Origin: Bacteroidota bacterium
GTDB taxonomy: Bacteria > Bacteroidota > Bacteroidia > AKYH767-A > 2013-40CM-41-45
Length of the DNA stretch: 64,000 nt
Assembly: GCA_016708785.1 (NCBI GenBank)
Contig: JADJFC010000006.1
Coordinates: 1 to 64,000, forward strand
Direction: 5' to 3'
Shown here: positions 9,908 to 20,102 of the stretch, one piece after another
Position numbering within the stretch: position 1 is the stretch's first letter
How the letters are laid out: the number at the start of each line of letters is the position of its first letter
Position numbers and translations under genes: made by a program
The notes under the pieces: model-generated
Databases searched by the model: none
What the model saw: the letters and a program-made list of their open reading frames with translations, nothing else
What the model was told of the DNA's origin: nothing

Positions 9908-12459
9908 ATGAAAATTAAAATCTTCATACTCGGACAACTTTTGCTTCTTGTCCTCTCTGTCTCTTCTCAACCAATCGCCTTTTATCCTCACGGAGTCGGC
10001 GGTGGCGGTGCTCTTTTCTTTCCTACCATCAATCCGGGAAATGACAACGAATATTATGTGAGTTGCGATATGAGTCAGTCGTTTCATACAACCAATTTCG
10101 GTATGACGTATTCGCAATGTGATTTCGCGCAATTGCAGGTGTCGAATAATTCTACTTTCGAATTTACGAACGATGGATTTACCGCTTACACTATCTACAA
10201 CGATGGCAATAACGAATTTCCGGTAAAGTCTCTTGATGCCGGCGCGACTTGGTCTACGATCAATGCATACAATCTCGGGACGTATGGATCTGCTTATGCA
10301 CTCAAAGCAAATTACAATAATCCGAGTCAACTTATTGTCGGCGCTTATGGCGATATCCTAATTTCAAATGATGGTGGTGCATCTTTTTCTCTCGTAAAAA
10401 CTGCAAATTCAATGGGCGCAGGATTGATTCTCGGCGGAGTATTCTTCGATGGACAAAATATTTACATCGGAACTAACGATGGACTACTCTACTCCACCAA
10501 TGGCGGGACTTCGTTTTCTACGATGACAACAACAGGAATGACGGCAGGACAAGTCATATGGAATTTTGCAGGTGCGAAGAATGGAGCAACTACTCGTTTC
10601 ACTTGCATCGCTGCAGATGTTTCCGGAACATACAATGGCATCAAACCATGGGACTACTGGGGATTTGCAAAAGCCGTTTATACAATGGATAATGCAAACG
10701 GAACGTGGGTCGATAAGTCTGCCGGAATAAATTTCTCCAATGACTTCATCATGTATTGCGCAATGGCGTGGAATGATATCAATACAATTTATCTGGGAGG
10801 AAATGATAATGCAAATAGCGCTCCTCTCGTTTTAAAATCGACAACAGGCGGAACAAACTGGACATCGAAATATCAGACGATCAACAATGCTAACATCGCA
10901 ACCGGATGGGAAGGATATCAAGGCGATAAAAATTTCAGCTGGAGTGAAACGTGTTTTGGCATAACTGCGGCTCCAAATAATTCTTCGAAAATAATTTTTA
11001 GCAACTTCTCAAATGTTCAGGTAAGCAGCGATGGAGGTGACAACTGGCGACAAGCGTATGTTGATCAAGGCGATGAAAAACCCTTCCGGGTAATCCAACT
11101 CCAAAACATCGCGCATATCATAGCATCGGATTGGAGAATACAACTTCATGGCAAGTACTATGGACTTCGCCGACAAATGTTCTTGGTGCTTTCAGCGATA
11201 TAGGACTGATCAGAAGTACTGACATGGGTTGGAGCTGGGGATTTCAATACACAGGTCTTGCAGTGAATTCTGTTTATCGCCTGGAACAAAATACGAGCGG
11301 GACAATCTTCGCGGGCTGCTCGAACATTCACGACATGTACCAGAGCACACGATTAGCTGATGCACAACTTGACGCAAATGATGCAAACGGAAAAATTGTT
11401 TACTCAACAGACAGTGGTGCAACGTGGACGAACCTGCATGTCTTCAATCATCCGGTGTTCTGGTTAGCGATCGATCCGAATAATCAAAATAGAATGTACG
11501 CTTCTGTTATTCACTATGGAGGAACACAAGGAAGTCAAGTTGGCGGAATTTATGACAAATGATTTGAATAACCTTCAAACTTCTACATGGACAAAATTAT
11601 CTAACCCTCCGCGTACGGAAGGTCACCCTGCGAGTATTGTAGTGTTGAATGATGGAAAAGCTGTCTGTACTTTTTCCGGCAGAAGAAATTCAAGCGGGAC
11701 ATTCACTGCGAGCTCCGGAGTTTTTATTTACGATCCGATCGCAAATACTTGGACAGATGTAAGTGATAACGGAATGCACTACTGGACAAAAGATGTGGTG
11801 ATCGATCCGAATGATCCAACGCAAAATACTTGGTACGTCGGCGTATTCAGCGGCTGGGGCGGTGCGCCAAATGGATTGGGCGGATTATACAAAACAACTA
11901 ATCGCGGAAGCAGTTGGGCGAAACTCACCGCTTCACAATTTGATCGCGTGACTTCAATAACATTTACCCGAACAATCTCAATCAGGCATATCTTACAACA
12001 GAGATCCAAGGTTTGTGGACATCACTTGATATGAATGCTGCAACTCCTACATGGACGAATGTTACAAGCTATCCTTTCCGTCAGCCGGAACGTGTGTTCT
12101 TTAATCCGTATCAGAATAATATGATTTGGGTGACTAGCTTCGGAAGCGGGATAAAATCGGGCGATATGAGCGAGGTAATTGGAATTGATGAAAATTCTCT
12201 TTCATTAAAAAACAAACTAGAAATTTATCCGAACCCTTCAAGTGGCAATTTTAACCTGAATTTTATTTCTGAGAATCGCGATGAATCAACGATTGAAATT
12301 TACAATGCATTTGGTCAAAAGGTTTTCATGAAAAAAATCAAATCGAATTTAGGCGAGAATAATATTCCACTTTCTTCAGAGGGATTTTCGAAAGGGATTT
12401 ATTTTGTTTGTTTGAAAAGTCAACAGGAGATAAAGTCAGGGAGGACCGTAGTTGAATAA
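9908..12459 (+). CDS. secreted Asp-box beta-propeller protein with T9SS type A sorting domain, frameshifted
   Basis: Reconstructed from four overlapping frames (9908-11203, 11131-11562, 11516-12034, 12013-12459), about 845 residues. A signal peptide (MKIKIFILGQLLLLVLSVSS) is followed by at least eight Asp-box (BNR) turns: SLDAGATW, SNDGGASF, STNGGTSF, STTGGTNW, SSDGGDNW, STDMGWSW, STDSGATW and TTNRGSSW. This is the architecture of sialidase, VPS10 or GH74-like seven-bladed propellers. The C terminus has LEIYPNPSSGNFNLNF, then IEIYNAFGQKVF and GIYFVCLKS, the T9SS type A sorting domain. It is therefore likely secreted to the cell surface. Asp boxes mark the fold, not the activity; a glycoside hydrolase or a non-enzymatic surface protein are both possible. 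The three frame changes look like indel errors. Confidence 0.8.
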
Positions 12460-12531
12460 CTTTTATTGACTGGAGGCTATTGCGAAAAAGTATTTTTGGC
12501 TAAAGCCGTTACGCTCTTTGTAGCTTTTTAT

Positions 12532-12551
12532 CCGTCAGCTAAAGCTGACGG
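12532..12551. repeat. palindrome CCGTCAGCT-AA-AGCTGACGG
   Basis: Nine-base perfect arms separated by AA, in the gap after the Asp-box gene. It could serve as a terminator stem but is followed by AATAAAAT instead of a T run; it may be another dispersed palindrome family. The rest of the gap (12460-12630) has words such as TACTCACCACTTAC that recur as a hairpin at 17144-17212. Confidence 0.6.
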
Positions 12552-12630
12552 TAATAAAATTAGTTAAAAGGAAGTGCTTAAAACTGAACACGCCCGTGCT
12601 ACTCACCACTTACCAATCACTACTTACTTT

Positions 12631-13463
12631 TTATTGCACTAGGAAGACAAAAGAAATCGTCCCCTTCTGTATATCCGCCCCCTCAGGACTCGGATTGAAT
12701 TTCGCTTTCATGGCAGCTTCTTTTGCTAAGCGAAACAAATATGCACTTGTTGTTGTAGATCCTCGACCGCCGGGAATTGCTGTTTCAACATTTCCGTCTT
12801 TATCAACTGTGATATCGACAACAACTTTTCCTGTTTCTTGCGAATGATCGGTGATCTGTGGGGTGCGAATTAATTTTCTTCCGGACAATGAGAATGAAAT
12901 TCCTTTTCCCGTACCATTTCCTTGTCCTGTTCCTTCTCCACCACCATCGCCTGTACCATTACCATTCTTTCCTGTGTACTTTGAATTCGGGTCGCCATTC
13001 TTATCGCCTTGATCTCCTGTTCCACTTCCTGTACCTTGTGATTTTGAAGCAGTGGTTTTCCCTTGATACAATGCACTTGTATTAACAGTCTTCACGGGTT
13101 CAGCAGGCTTCGTTGTTGTTTTCACTTCCGTCTTCGTCGGCTTAACGTCCTTTTTGGTATCAACTTTTTTTACCGGCGGAATATTAACTTCTTCCATATC
13201 CTGCGTTGCAACGTTCTCTTCTGGGGCAGTATTTGGCTGAACTTTTTCTACGACAGGTTCTTTTGAAACAACTTCAGCCATCGGTTGAATTTCACCTGAT
13301 GCTTCATCTACCATTCCGATATTTACGATCACACCTCCGCTACCACCTGTTTCCGGAAATGGCGGAACTTCAGTCTTCAGCATAGTGAAAGTAAAATCAA
13401 AAAGAGTCCGGCATGAACTGCGACCGATAAGATCGCCGAGCGCGAACGGATGTTAGCATTCAT
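12631..13463 (-). CDS. TonB-family energy transducer (second copy of operon), frameshifted near N terminus
   Basis: The start at 13463 encodes MNANIRSRSAILSVAVHAG then LFLILLSL, an inner-membrane anchor. The frame then breaks near 13385 and continues as LKTEVPPFPETGG. The middle (about 60-190) is a Pro/Lys/Thr- and then Gly/Asn-rich spacer (KVDTKKDVKPTKTEVKTTTK, GNGTGDGGGEGTGQGNGTGK) that would span the periplasm. The C-terminal domain (GKVVVDITVDKDGNVETAIPG, AKEAAMKAKFNPSPEG, KGTISFVF) is the TonB/TolA-like fold that touches outer-membrane receptors. The start lies 3 bases after the exbD stop, so the four-gene set tonB-exbB-exbD-tonB is one operon. The gap between the anchor and the rest is one indel. 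Confidence 0.85.
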
Positions 13464-13466
13464 ATT

Positions 13467-13883
13467 TTATTTCTTTGCTGTTGCAGTTGACGACGTTTGT
13501 GTTGCCAATACCATTTTAATCTTCAAACGGTTTCCAATATCGAGTAAGTCAACAAGGTTTTGCACCTGAACGGTCTTGTCTACTTTCAATAATGCAGTTG
13601 GATCAGGTTGACCTTTGATCATAGATACAAGGGTTGCCTCTAACTCTTCCTGAGCAACGGGTGTATTGTTCACTGCATATTGCAGATCTTCTGTAACAGA
13701 TATAGTAAGCGGATGTTTGAATCCCTGATTACTGCTCTTTGCATTCGGCAACAATAACTTCAATACGTTTGGCGTAGCCATCGTAGAAGTGATCAGGAAG
13801 AACAACAATAGGAAAAACATAATGTCGTTCAGTGATGCTGAAAACACCTCTGTTGATGCACGATTTCTTCGTCTTAAATTCAT
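13467..13883 (-). CDS. exbD: ExbD/TolR-type biopolymer transport protein
   Basis: A 138-residue protein with a short cytoplasmic N terminus (MNLRRRNRASTEVFSA), one transmembrane helix with the conserved Asp at its start (SLNDIMFFLLLFFLITST) and a periplasmic domain (NVLKLLLPNAKSS to the end). The Asp is the proton-pathway residue of the ExbB-ExbD motor that drives TonB. A short, low-complexity tail (TSSTATAKK) closes it. It lies 16 bp after exbB and 3 bp before the second TonB. Confidence 0.93.
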   Translation of the reverse strand: MNLRRRNRASTEVFSASLNDIMFFLLLFFLITSTMATPNVLKLLLPNAKSSNQGFKHPLTISVTEDLQYAVNNTPVAQEELEATLVSMIKGQPDPTALLKVDKTVQVQNLVDLLDIGNRLKIKMVLATQTSSTATAKK

Positions 13884-13899
13884 GACTTCTTGTATTAAA

Positions 13900-14617
13900 T
13901 TATCGTTTAACCGGCTCTTCTAGTAAATCGATGAATTCTACCGCATTTACTTCCATTCTATTTATTACTCTATCGATCATGAACGTTAAGTAGTGATATG
14001 CTGCATAAGCGATCATACCAACTAAAAGTCCTGATGCCGACGAAATCATTTTTTACGTAAAGACCACCGGAAATAGTGTTAATTTCCAAACTATTTTGCT
14101 GAGCGATCTGATAAAAGATCTTGATTACTCCGAAAATTGTTCCAAGGAAACCAAACATCGGCGCTATACCTGAAATGGAATTTAGAATGTTCATGTTCTT
14201 TTCCATCTTGAAGATCTCCAGCTTACCGACATTCTCAATAGCACCTTCAATTTCTTTTACCGGTTTTCCAAGACGCATGATTCCTTTTTCAATCATTCTT
14301 GAAACAGGTGTATTCGTGTTTCTGCATAATGCTTTTGCTGAATCAATATTTCCACTGTGAACATAATCACGAATCTGATTCATGAAATTTCTGTCTACTT
14401 TAGAAAGTTTACGAATCGTAATATATCGTTCGAAGAAGATATAGAATGCTGCAATGGATAGAATTGCGATAGGATATAAAATCGGCCCTCCTTTTACTGC
14501 CATTTCCCAGAGCGAAATTGATTGCTCAACGGGTGGTGTCATCGTTGCTGCTGCATTGTTTAAACTATCAGCAGCCATTGTGCCTGTTTGTGTAATCTGT
14601 AAGATAAATCCGATCAT
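13900..14617 (-). CDS. exbB: ExbB/TolQ/MotA proton-channel protein, frameshifted near C terminus
   Basis: The motor channel subunit of the TonB system. Visible parts: TM1 (GGPILYPIAILSIAAFYIFFERY), a cytoplasmic helical region (KLSKVDRNFMNQIRDYV, ALCRNTNTPVSRMIEKG) and the family hallmark SGIAPMFGFLGTIFGVIKIF in TM2. The frame is lost near 14045; the true end reads ISSASGLLVGMIAYAAYHY, then a stop at 13900 after NAVEFIDLLEEPVKR, which restores TM3. Two starts are possible (14617, or MAADSLNN at about 14575). It is spaced about 110 bp from the upstream tonB and 16 bp from exbD. Confidence 0.9.
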
Positions 14618-14727
14618 AGAATTCTATTTGAGTAGCTAGCAAAAGTAGTGAGAACGCCCTCCTACTATCTCTCGTCAATTTGTACTTTTAAACATTAGTA
14701 TGTTAGTCAAACGAAATCCAAAAGCAC

Positions 14728-15541
14728 TTATTGAACGAGATTAAAACTAACCGGTAAAATCATTTTGGTATTGACCTGTTGATTCCCAACCTTGCCCGGA
14801 GCCCACTTCGGCGATTTCTCTAAAACTGCTACAACGGATTCTTCCATTCCATAGCCGGCTTTCTTCACAAATTCGATTTCGACCAGATTTCCGTCTTTAT
14901 TGATCACGAAAGACACAAACAATTTGCCGCTGATGCCTTCTGTTCGTGCTGCATCCGGAAAACGCATATGTCTGGAAAGAAAATTATAGAATCCTTCCAT
15001 GCCGCCCGGAAACATTGGCAACTTATCGACAGCTGCGCTACTCAGTACTTTTGTTCCCAATTCTGAACCGGCACCACCTCCAATTACAGGAAGTACAGGA
15101 AGTGCTGCCGGAAGGGAGCCCGGCAAAGAAGGTGAAATTGGTTCGACAGGAAGTGGTAACGGTTCAGGTTTTACCGGTTGTATTGGCTCTACCACTTTTG
15201 CAACCAGCTTGAAAGAAAGCGGATCGACAACATGCTTAGGGGCCGCAAGGGATGCAGGTTTTGAGATATTTTTTATAAGCGATTTTGGGATATTATTCTC
15301 AGGTTCGATCTCAAAAATTTTAGACATGTCGTTAAGTGTAGTTTCTTTGTGTTTCACCAAGGCCGGAAGTGGATCATGTGCGATCTGATAAATGATGAAT
15401 GCCAAAAGTGTCAAGCCGCCGATTCCAATAAAAAAGATTTCATGAGATTTGCCTGTACGTGACCCTTAATTCATAAGCGCCATAGGACTTGTTGCGGTTT
15501 TCGAAGATCAGATCTTCGTAACTGTTGGGAGCTCTTTTCAT
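14728..15541 (-). CDS. tonB: TonB-family energy transducer (first gene of operon), frameshifted
   Basis: The start at 15541 encodes the typical Bacteroidota TonB N terminus NSYEDLIFENRNKSYGAYEL. A break near 15460 shifts the frame, after which SFFIGIGGLTLLAFIIYQI forms the membrane anchor. Then comes a Pro-rich periplasmic spacer (VEPIQPVKPEPLPLPVEPIS) and the C-terminal TonB domain with FPDAARTEGISGKLFVSFVI, DGNLVEIEFVKKAGYG and ILPVSFNL. It transmits ExbBD-derived energy to TonB-dependent receptors. The terminal Pro-rich and YGAYEL features make the family call secure; the N terminus is reconstructed. Its neighbours exbB, exbD and a second tonB follow in the same direction. Confidence 0.88.
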
Positions 15542-15702
15542 AGGTTTAGATTTTAGACATGAGCAAATCGGGAAGCTTTTTCCATAAATCGTCTTAAAAT
15601 CAGTTTTCCGCTAATAACATTTCATAGTCAAAAACTTGGTTGAAAAGAGATATGCCGAGGTTTAGTTTTGGTTATATTGCCACCTCATCCGAGGACATTC
15701 AC

Positions 15703-16440
15703 ATGAAAAAAATTCTAATCTTAATTGCATTTCTTTTTTCAATGCAGCCACTTTCCGCACAGTTAAAAGTTCTCTTCCCTGCGGGAGATGGGCTGGATGT
15801 TACTGCCGACTGGTATCCGGTAAGCAGCAACCTACCTGTCATTTTGCTTTGTCATCAGGACAAATCAAGTCGAGGTGAATATATTGAAACTGCTCTTCGC
15901 CTGAATAAATTCGGGTTCAATTGTATGGCCGTTGACCAAAGAGTTGGCGAGTCCGTAAATAATATTCCAAATGAAACTGCTGCCGAAGCAAAATCAAAGC
16001 ATCAAAACCCAAAATTTGAAGATGCCGAGAAAGATATTATCGCTGCAATCGATTTCTTATATCTTAAATATAAAAAACCAATCATTATCGTTGGAAGTAG
16101 CTATTCTGCTTCTTTAGCATTAAAAATTGCTGCCGAAAACAATAGAGTGATGGCTGCAGCCGTTTTCAGTCCTGAAGAAGTTTTCACAGACAAAAATTAT
16201 ATCGGCAACAGCATTAAAACATTAATGAAACCGGTATTTGCAACATCTTCAAAAGCGGAAGCAAATACAGTGACAGAATTACTTAAAGATGTAAACTCTC
16301 GTTTGAAGATTCAGTATATCCCTACTTCACTCGGCGAACATGGCTCAAAAGTTCTTTGGCCTTCGACTCCCGGCAATCAGGAATACTGGATCGCTTTTAT
16401 GAGCTATCTTGACAAACTGAAAAAGATGTCAAACCAATAA
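15703..16440 (+). CDS. secreted alpha/beta hydrolase (dienelactone-hydrolase-like)
   Basis: Start set at 15703, where MKKILILIAFLFSMQPLSAQ makes a good signal peptide; the 21 upstream codons in frame are not plausible. The fold shows the alpha/beta-hydrolase order: VILLCHQDKSSRGEYIE (oxyanion region after strand 3), FNCMAVDQRVG (strand 4), the nucleophile elbow GSSYSAS, and a late GEHGSKVLW that supplies the catalytic His. The catalytic Asp is not clear to me. Substrate unknown; related proteins act on esters or as peptidase-like hydrolases in the periplasm. It ends 4 bases before the beta-barrel gene, so the two are probably co-transcribed. Confidence 0.75.
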   Translation: MKKILILIAFLFSMQPLSAQLKVLFPAGDGLDVTADWYPVSSNLPVILLCHQDKSSRGEYIETALRLNKFGFNCMAVDQRVGESVNNIPNETAAEAKSKHQNPKFEDAEKDIIAAIDFLYLKYKKPIIIVGSSYSASLALKIAAENNRVMAAAVFSPEEVFTDKNYIGNSIKTLMKPVFATSSKAEANTVTELLKDVNSRLKIQYIPTSLGEHGSKVLWPSTPGNQEYWIAFMSYLDKLKKMSNQ

Positions 16441-16444
16441 TTTT

Positions 16445-17149
16445 ATGCGATTCCTTTCAAAGAGTATTTTTTTTTGCTTCCTGATATTTGCAGGATCGCC
16501 TCTCTTTGCTCAAAAAGGACTGACTACACTCGGCATTCAATTTAAACCCATCTTCCCATTAAATTTCCTGAACACAGGTCCAATTTATAATGACACAGCT
16601 AATGTCAACTTCAAAACTGAACTTACTTCAGGATTCAGTGGGGGATTAATAATCAGACATTCATTCTCCGAACTGATCTCATTGGAAACAGGAATTAATT
16701 ATGTGAAGAGAAAATACAGCTTGACGATTACCGATTCTGACACAGCATTCAAAGGAGAATCATCGTATCGGATAATCAGCTATGAAGTGCCTGTTTCTGC
16801 AATGATATTTACACGAGTTGGAGAAAATCTATACGCAAGCGGTGCGCTTGGCCCGGCTGTAAACATGTTTGCCAGCGATATTCAGACGTATGATTACTAT
16901 TTCAATCACGTTTCATCCTATCGACAGATCTTCCAGTTTGCCATCAATGGCAACATTGGGTTCGAATACAGAACACCGAAAGATGGGACTATCTATTTTG
17001 GTGTTTCTTACCACCGACCATTTGAATACATCTACTTCGATCAGGTGCGATACAAGTACCATGGTAAAGATGTTGCTGTAGGAAACCAACTGATTGGAAA
17101 TTATTTGACGATTGATTTGAGGTATTATTTTCATGAAGAAAAAAGGTAA
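16445..17149 (+). CDS. outer-membrane beta-barrel protein (OmpX/PorT-like)
   Basis: A 234-residue protein with a signal peptide (MRFLSKSIFFCFLIFAGSPLFAQ) and alternating hydrophobic strands, for example TLGIQFKPIFPLNF, SGGLIIRHSF, LETGINYVKRKYSLTI and YLTIDLRYYFHEEK at the end. A terminal aromatic-rich strand is typical of barrels inserted by BamA. Length and pattern fit the outer-membrane beta-barrel family common in Bacteroidota. Function unknown. It starts 4 bases after the hydrolase stop and reads into a strong hairpin (17144-17212). Confidence 0.7.
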   Translation: MRFLSKSIFFCFLIFAGSPLFAQKGLTTLGIQFKPIFPLNFLNTGPIYNDTANVNFKTELTSGFSGGLIIRHSFSELISLETGINYVKRKYSLTITDSDTAFKGESSYRIISYEVPVSAMIFTRVGENLYASGALGPAVNMFASDIQTYDYYFNHVSSYRQIFQFAINGNIGFEYRTPKDGTIYFGVSYHRPFEYIYFDQVRYKYHGKDVAVGNQLIGNYLTIDLRYYFHEEKR

Positions 17150-17212
17150 GTAGTAAGTGGTGAGTAGTAAGTTGCAGGCTGCTACTTACTACTCACCACT
17201 TACTACTAACCT
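17144..17212. terminator. long near-perfect hairpin between convergent genes
   Basis: Arms of about 29 bases built from the word TAGTAAGTGGTGAGTAGTAAG pair across a GCAGGC-like loop, with T-rich flanks on both sides (AAAAAAGG before, CCTTTTTTT after). It sits exactly between the 3' ends of the plus-strand barrel gene and the minus-strand mazG-like gene and could terminate both. Arm identity is near perfect, with one mismatch visible. Confidence 0.7.
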
Positions 17213-17216
17213 TTTT

Positions 17217-17552
17217 TTAAAGCTTCGGATTATCCAAATGCCTAGTAGAATCCCGACTCGATTTCTTTTCCAAATTCCTTTCAAAAGCATCCTGCAGATC
17301 GATGCCGGTTTGATTAGCTATGCAGATCAATACAAAAAGTACATCCGCTAATTCATCGGGCAATTGTTTTTTCAGATCGCTTTCTTTTGACGATTGTTCG
17401 CCGTAAGTGCGTGCAATAATTCTTGCCACCTCACCGACTTCTTCGGTGAGAATTGCCATGTTCGTCAACTCATTAAAATAACGGACCCCATAGGTCTTGA
17501 TCCACTCATCAACCTTCTGCTGAGCCTGTGTTAAAGTGATCTCTGAATTCAT
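17217..17552 (-). CDS. MazG-like nucleotide pyrophosphohydrolase
   Basis: A 111-residue, all-helical protein with the MazG/dUTPase-2 metal motif: EEVGEVARII (first EExxE) and DELADVLFVL (second ExxD). It hydrolyses NTPs to NMP and pyrophosphate, probably clearing non-canonical nucleotides. Short single-domain MazG proteins of this size are common in Bacteroidota and lack the second domain of E. coli MazG. Its start overlaps the end of dtd by 4 bases (ATGA type), so they are translated as a pair; both are quality-control enzymes. Confidence 0.88.
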   Translation of the reverse strand: MNSEITLTQAQQKVDEWIKTYGVRYFNELTNMAILTEEVGEVARIIARTYGEQSSKESDLKKQLPDELADVLFVLICIANQTGIDLQDAFERNLEKKSSRDSTRHLDNPKL

Positions 17553-18001
17553 TCTTTGTTCTTTGAGTCAATAATAATTGTAACCGGACCGTCATTCAGT
17601 AATCTTACTTTCATGTCTGCTCCAAATTCGCCGGTAAATATTTTTTTATTCATTTCTCTTTCCATTTGAGCAATGAGTTTTTCATACATGGGAATTGCAA
17701 AATCAGGTTTAGACGCTTTTAAATAGGAAGGGCGATTTCCTTTTTTTGTTGAGGCATGCAAGGTGAATTGGCTGATCAGCAAAATATCTCCATTCACTTC
17801 TAAAACGGAGCAATTCATTACTCCGTCGGCATCATTGAAAATTCTCAGCTTTGCAATTTTTCCACACAGCCATTCAATGTCCTCGTCAGTATCTGCGTCT
17901 TCAATTCCAACCAGAACTAAAAGGCCTATGCCAATTTCAGATTTAACAATTCTATCTATTGTAACTGATGCTTCAGAAACTCTTTGGATGACGCAACGCA
18001 T
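17549..18001 (-). CDS. dtd: D-aminoacyl-tRNA deacylase
   Basis: A 150-residue protein matching DTD over its whole length: MRCVIQRVSEASVTID at the start, SQFTLHAS (the SQFT catalytic Thr motif), KKGNRPSY and the C-terminal NDGPVTI Gly-cisPro motif. It removes D-amino acids mischarged on tRNA in the cytoplasm. Length is normal for the family and the frame is intact. It overlaps the MazG-like gene by 4 bases and follows rsgA on the same strand with a short repeat-rich spacer. Confidence 0.95.
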   Translation of the reverse strand: MRCVIQRVSEASVTIDRIVKSEIGIGLLVLVGIEDADTDEDIEWLCGKIAKLRIFNDADGVMNCSVLEVNGDILLISQFTLHASTKKGNRPSYLKASKPDFAIPMYEKLIAQMEREMNKKIFTGEFGADMKVRLLNDGPVTIIIDSKNKE

Positions 18002-18012
18002 AAATGAACGGG

Positions 18013-18068
18013 ATTACCTGGATTACACTGATTATACTGATTGTACTGATTAAACTGATTGCGGTGAT
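18013..18068. repeat. nine-base tandem repeat GATTxxACT
   Basis: About five to six imperfect copies of a 9-base unit (GATTACACT, GATTATACT, GATTGTACT, GATTAAACT, GATTGCGGT) fill the whole spacer between the rsgA stop (18079) and the dtd start (18001). It is not itself a hairpin and resembles a microsatellite. Confidence 0.8.
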
Positions 18069-18078
18069 TTATTTAGGG

Positions 18079-19001
18079 TTATTTAAAAATATCTTGTCCG
18101 CTTAAAATACTTAGGTAACTTTCATAACGACTCATGGCAATTTCACCGGCTTCGACAGCAGTTTTTACTGCACAATCTTTTTCGTTTGTATGAATACAAT
18201 TATTGAACTTGCAACCTTTACTTACTTTGAATATTTCAGGAAGTAGTGCGAGATCTCTTTCGGATTGAAATCTATTGTCCCAAATTCGCGAATACCAGGT
18301 GTGTCAATAATAAAACCTCCGAAAGGCAACAAATGCATTTCTGCAAATGTTGTGGTATGTGTTCCTTTCATGTGCCGCATTGATAATTTTGCTGTCTTCA
18401 GATTCAGCGTCGGAATCAATCTATTAATAAGCGACGATTTTCCTACTCCACTATGTCCGGAAAATAAATTGATCTTATCTTTTAGAGCAGCCGACAACTC
18501 CTCCAGGCCTTCGCCGCTGATCGAAGAAACAACAAAAGTTTTGTAGCCAATCGATTCATATAGTCCATTTACCTCCGCTAAAAATTCACGGATGTCTTCT
18601 TCATAAAGATCAGCTTTATTCCAGATGATACCACCGGGAATGTTGTATGCTTCAGCAGTTGACAGAAAACGATCGATGAAACCTAAGGAGGTCTTCGGCA
18701 AAACCGGAGTTGCCACAACATATGCTACGTCAATATTGGCAGCAATGATCTGAACCTGCTTCGACAACTTAACAGACTTACGGATAATGTAATTCTTCCG
18801 CTTAACCAAAGCAGTGATCCAATGTAGGTCACCTTCAAAATTGTTGATATCGACCTCTACTCTGTCTCCCACTGTCAATGGATTGGTCGCTTCAAAATCC
18901 TGTAAACGAAGATTCCCACGGATTCGTCCAATGATCTGTGTTTGATCATCCAATCGGATCAAGTATTGATTCCCTGTAGATTTGATTACAATTCCCTGCA
19001 T
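18079..19001 (-). CDS. rsgA: ribosome small-subunit-dependent GTPase A, frameshifted near C terminus
   Basis: Circularly permuted GTPase that matures the 30S subunit. In order: OB domain from MQGIVIKSTGNQYLIRLDD, the G4 motif WNKADLY, G5 VVSSISGEG, then G1 GHSGVGKSSL and G3 DTPGIREFG. The start is set at 19001, the second Met of the open frame, because the eleven residues before it are not family sequence. At about 18235 the frame is lost; read in the next frame the tail gives KGCKFNNCIHTNEKDC, the zinc-binding Cys/His knuckle, and ends at 18079 after SGQDIFK. With this repair the gene is a normal full-length RsgA. The break is most likely an indel error. Confidence 0.92.
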
Positions 19002-19080
19002 AGTCTGAGGCGAAATTAGGAAATTAAAATTCAATTAAAAGTATTAGTTTTGTCCCACATTTTATGCTACAAAAGCAGTT

Positions 19081-19980
19081 ATGATTTCAGTAAAAACATC
19101 ACTAAAGTTTACGGCTCACAAAAAGCGCTTGACGACGTCTCATTCGAGATCGGCAGCGGTCAGGTTATTGGTTTCTCGGGCCCAATGGTGCGGGCAAATC
19201 TACAATGATGAAAATCATTACCTGCTACATTCCACAAACATCCGGTGATGTTTCTGTTTGCAGATACGACGTAACAGAACAATCCATTGACGTAAAAAAT
19301 AGTTGGGTATCTCCCGGAACATAATCCGCTCTATCCGGAAATGTATGAAAGAATACCTCAATTATATTTGTGGTGTTTATAAATTTGAAGGTAAAAGGAC
19401 GCTAAGATAAAAGAGCTGATCGAACTTACAGGACTTACTGTTGAACAAAATAAAAGATTGCAGCACTTTCTAAAGGATATCGTCAACGTGTTGGATTGGC
19501 TCAAGCATTAATTCACGATCCGAAAGTTTTGATTCTTGATGAGCCTACCTCGGGACTAGATCCTAATCAATTGACAGAGATCAGAGCATTGATCAAATCG
19601 ATTGGCAAAGAAAAGACGGTCGTTCTTTCGACCCACATCATGCAGGAAGTGGAAGCGATCTGCGACAGAGTGATCATTATAAATCGAGGGAAGATCGTAG
19701 CCAATGAAAGTACTAGTGTACTTCAGAAAAGTCGAACAAGTGGTGAGATCATTCTGGTTGAATTTGATTCTGCCGTTTCAGAAAACAACTACGCTCAATC
19801 GACGGAGTCCAATCGTGTGAAAATATTAACGGAAACAAATGGAGATTAAAAGTGAACGACCTTACTGTCCGAAGTTCAATATTCAAATGGGCAGTTGCAA
19901 ATGACTTAACTGCGCTCTCCTTACAGGTTGAGGAACAGAGGTTGGAAGATGTTTTTCATCAGCTAACGAATAACGAATAA
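19081..19980 (+). CDS. gldA: gliding motility ABC transporter ATP-binding protein GldA-like, frameshifted
   Basis: ATPase subunit of the Gld ABC transporter. Reading through several indels gives MISVKNITKVYGSQKALDDV, then GQVIGF-GPNGAGKSTM (Walker A), YLPEHNPLYPEMYV, LSKGYRQRVGLAQAL (ABC signature), VLILDEPTSGLDP (Walker B), LSTHIMQEVEAICDRVIIINRGK and a terminal LEDVFHQLTNNE. The order and the YLPEHNPLYPEM motif match GldA-type proteins. Breaks include a lost A in AAAAA near 19101 and a lost C near 19180. Its stop at 19978-19980 lies inside a TAACGAA tandem tract. In Flavobacterium, GldA works with GldF and GldG in gliding; those genes are not in this window. Confidence 0.8.
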
Positions 19981-20047
19981 CGAATAACGAATAACGAATA
20001 ACGAATAACGAATAACGAATAACGAATAACGAATAACGAATAACGAA
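19964..20047. repeat. twelve copies of TAACGAA
   Basis: An exact 7-base microsatellite of 12 units (84 bases). The first units are the last codons of gldA (LTNNE then stop), so the array starts inside coding sequence and expands into the gap before 20103. Confidence 0.95.
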
Positions 20048-20102
20048 AATCTAAAAAAAAATTTAGGTTTCTCAACTTACCATTACAATTTACAACAAAT
20101 AA

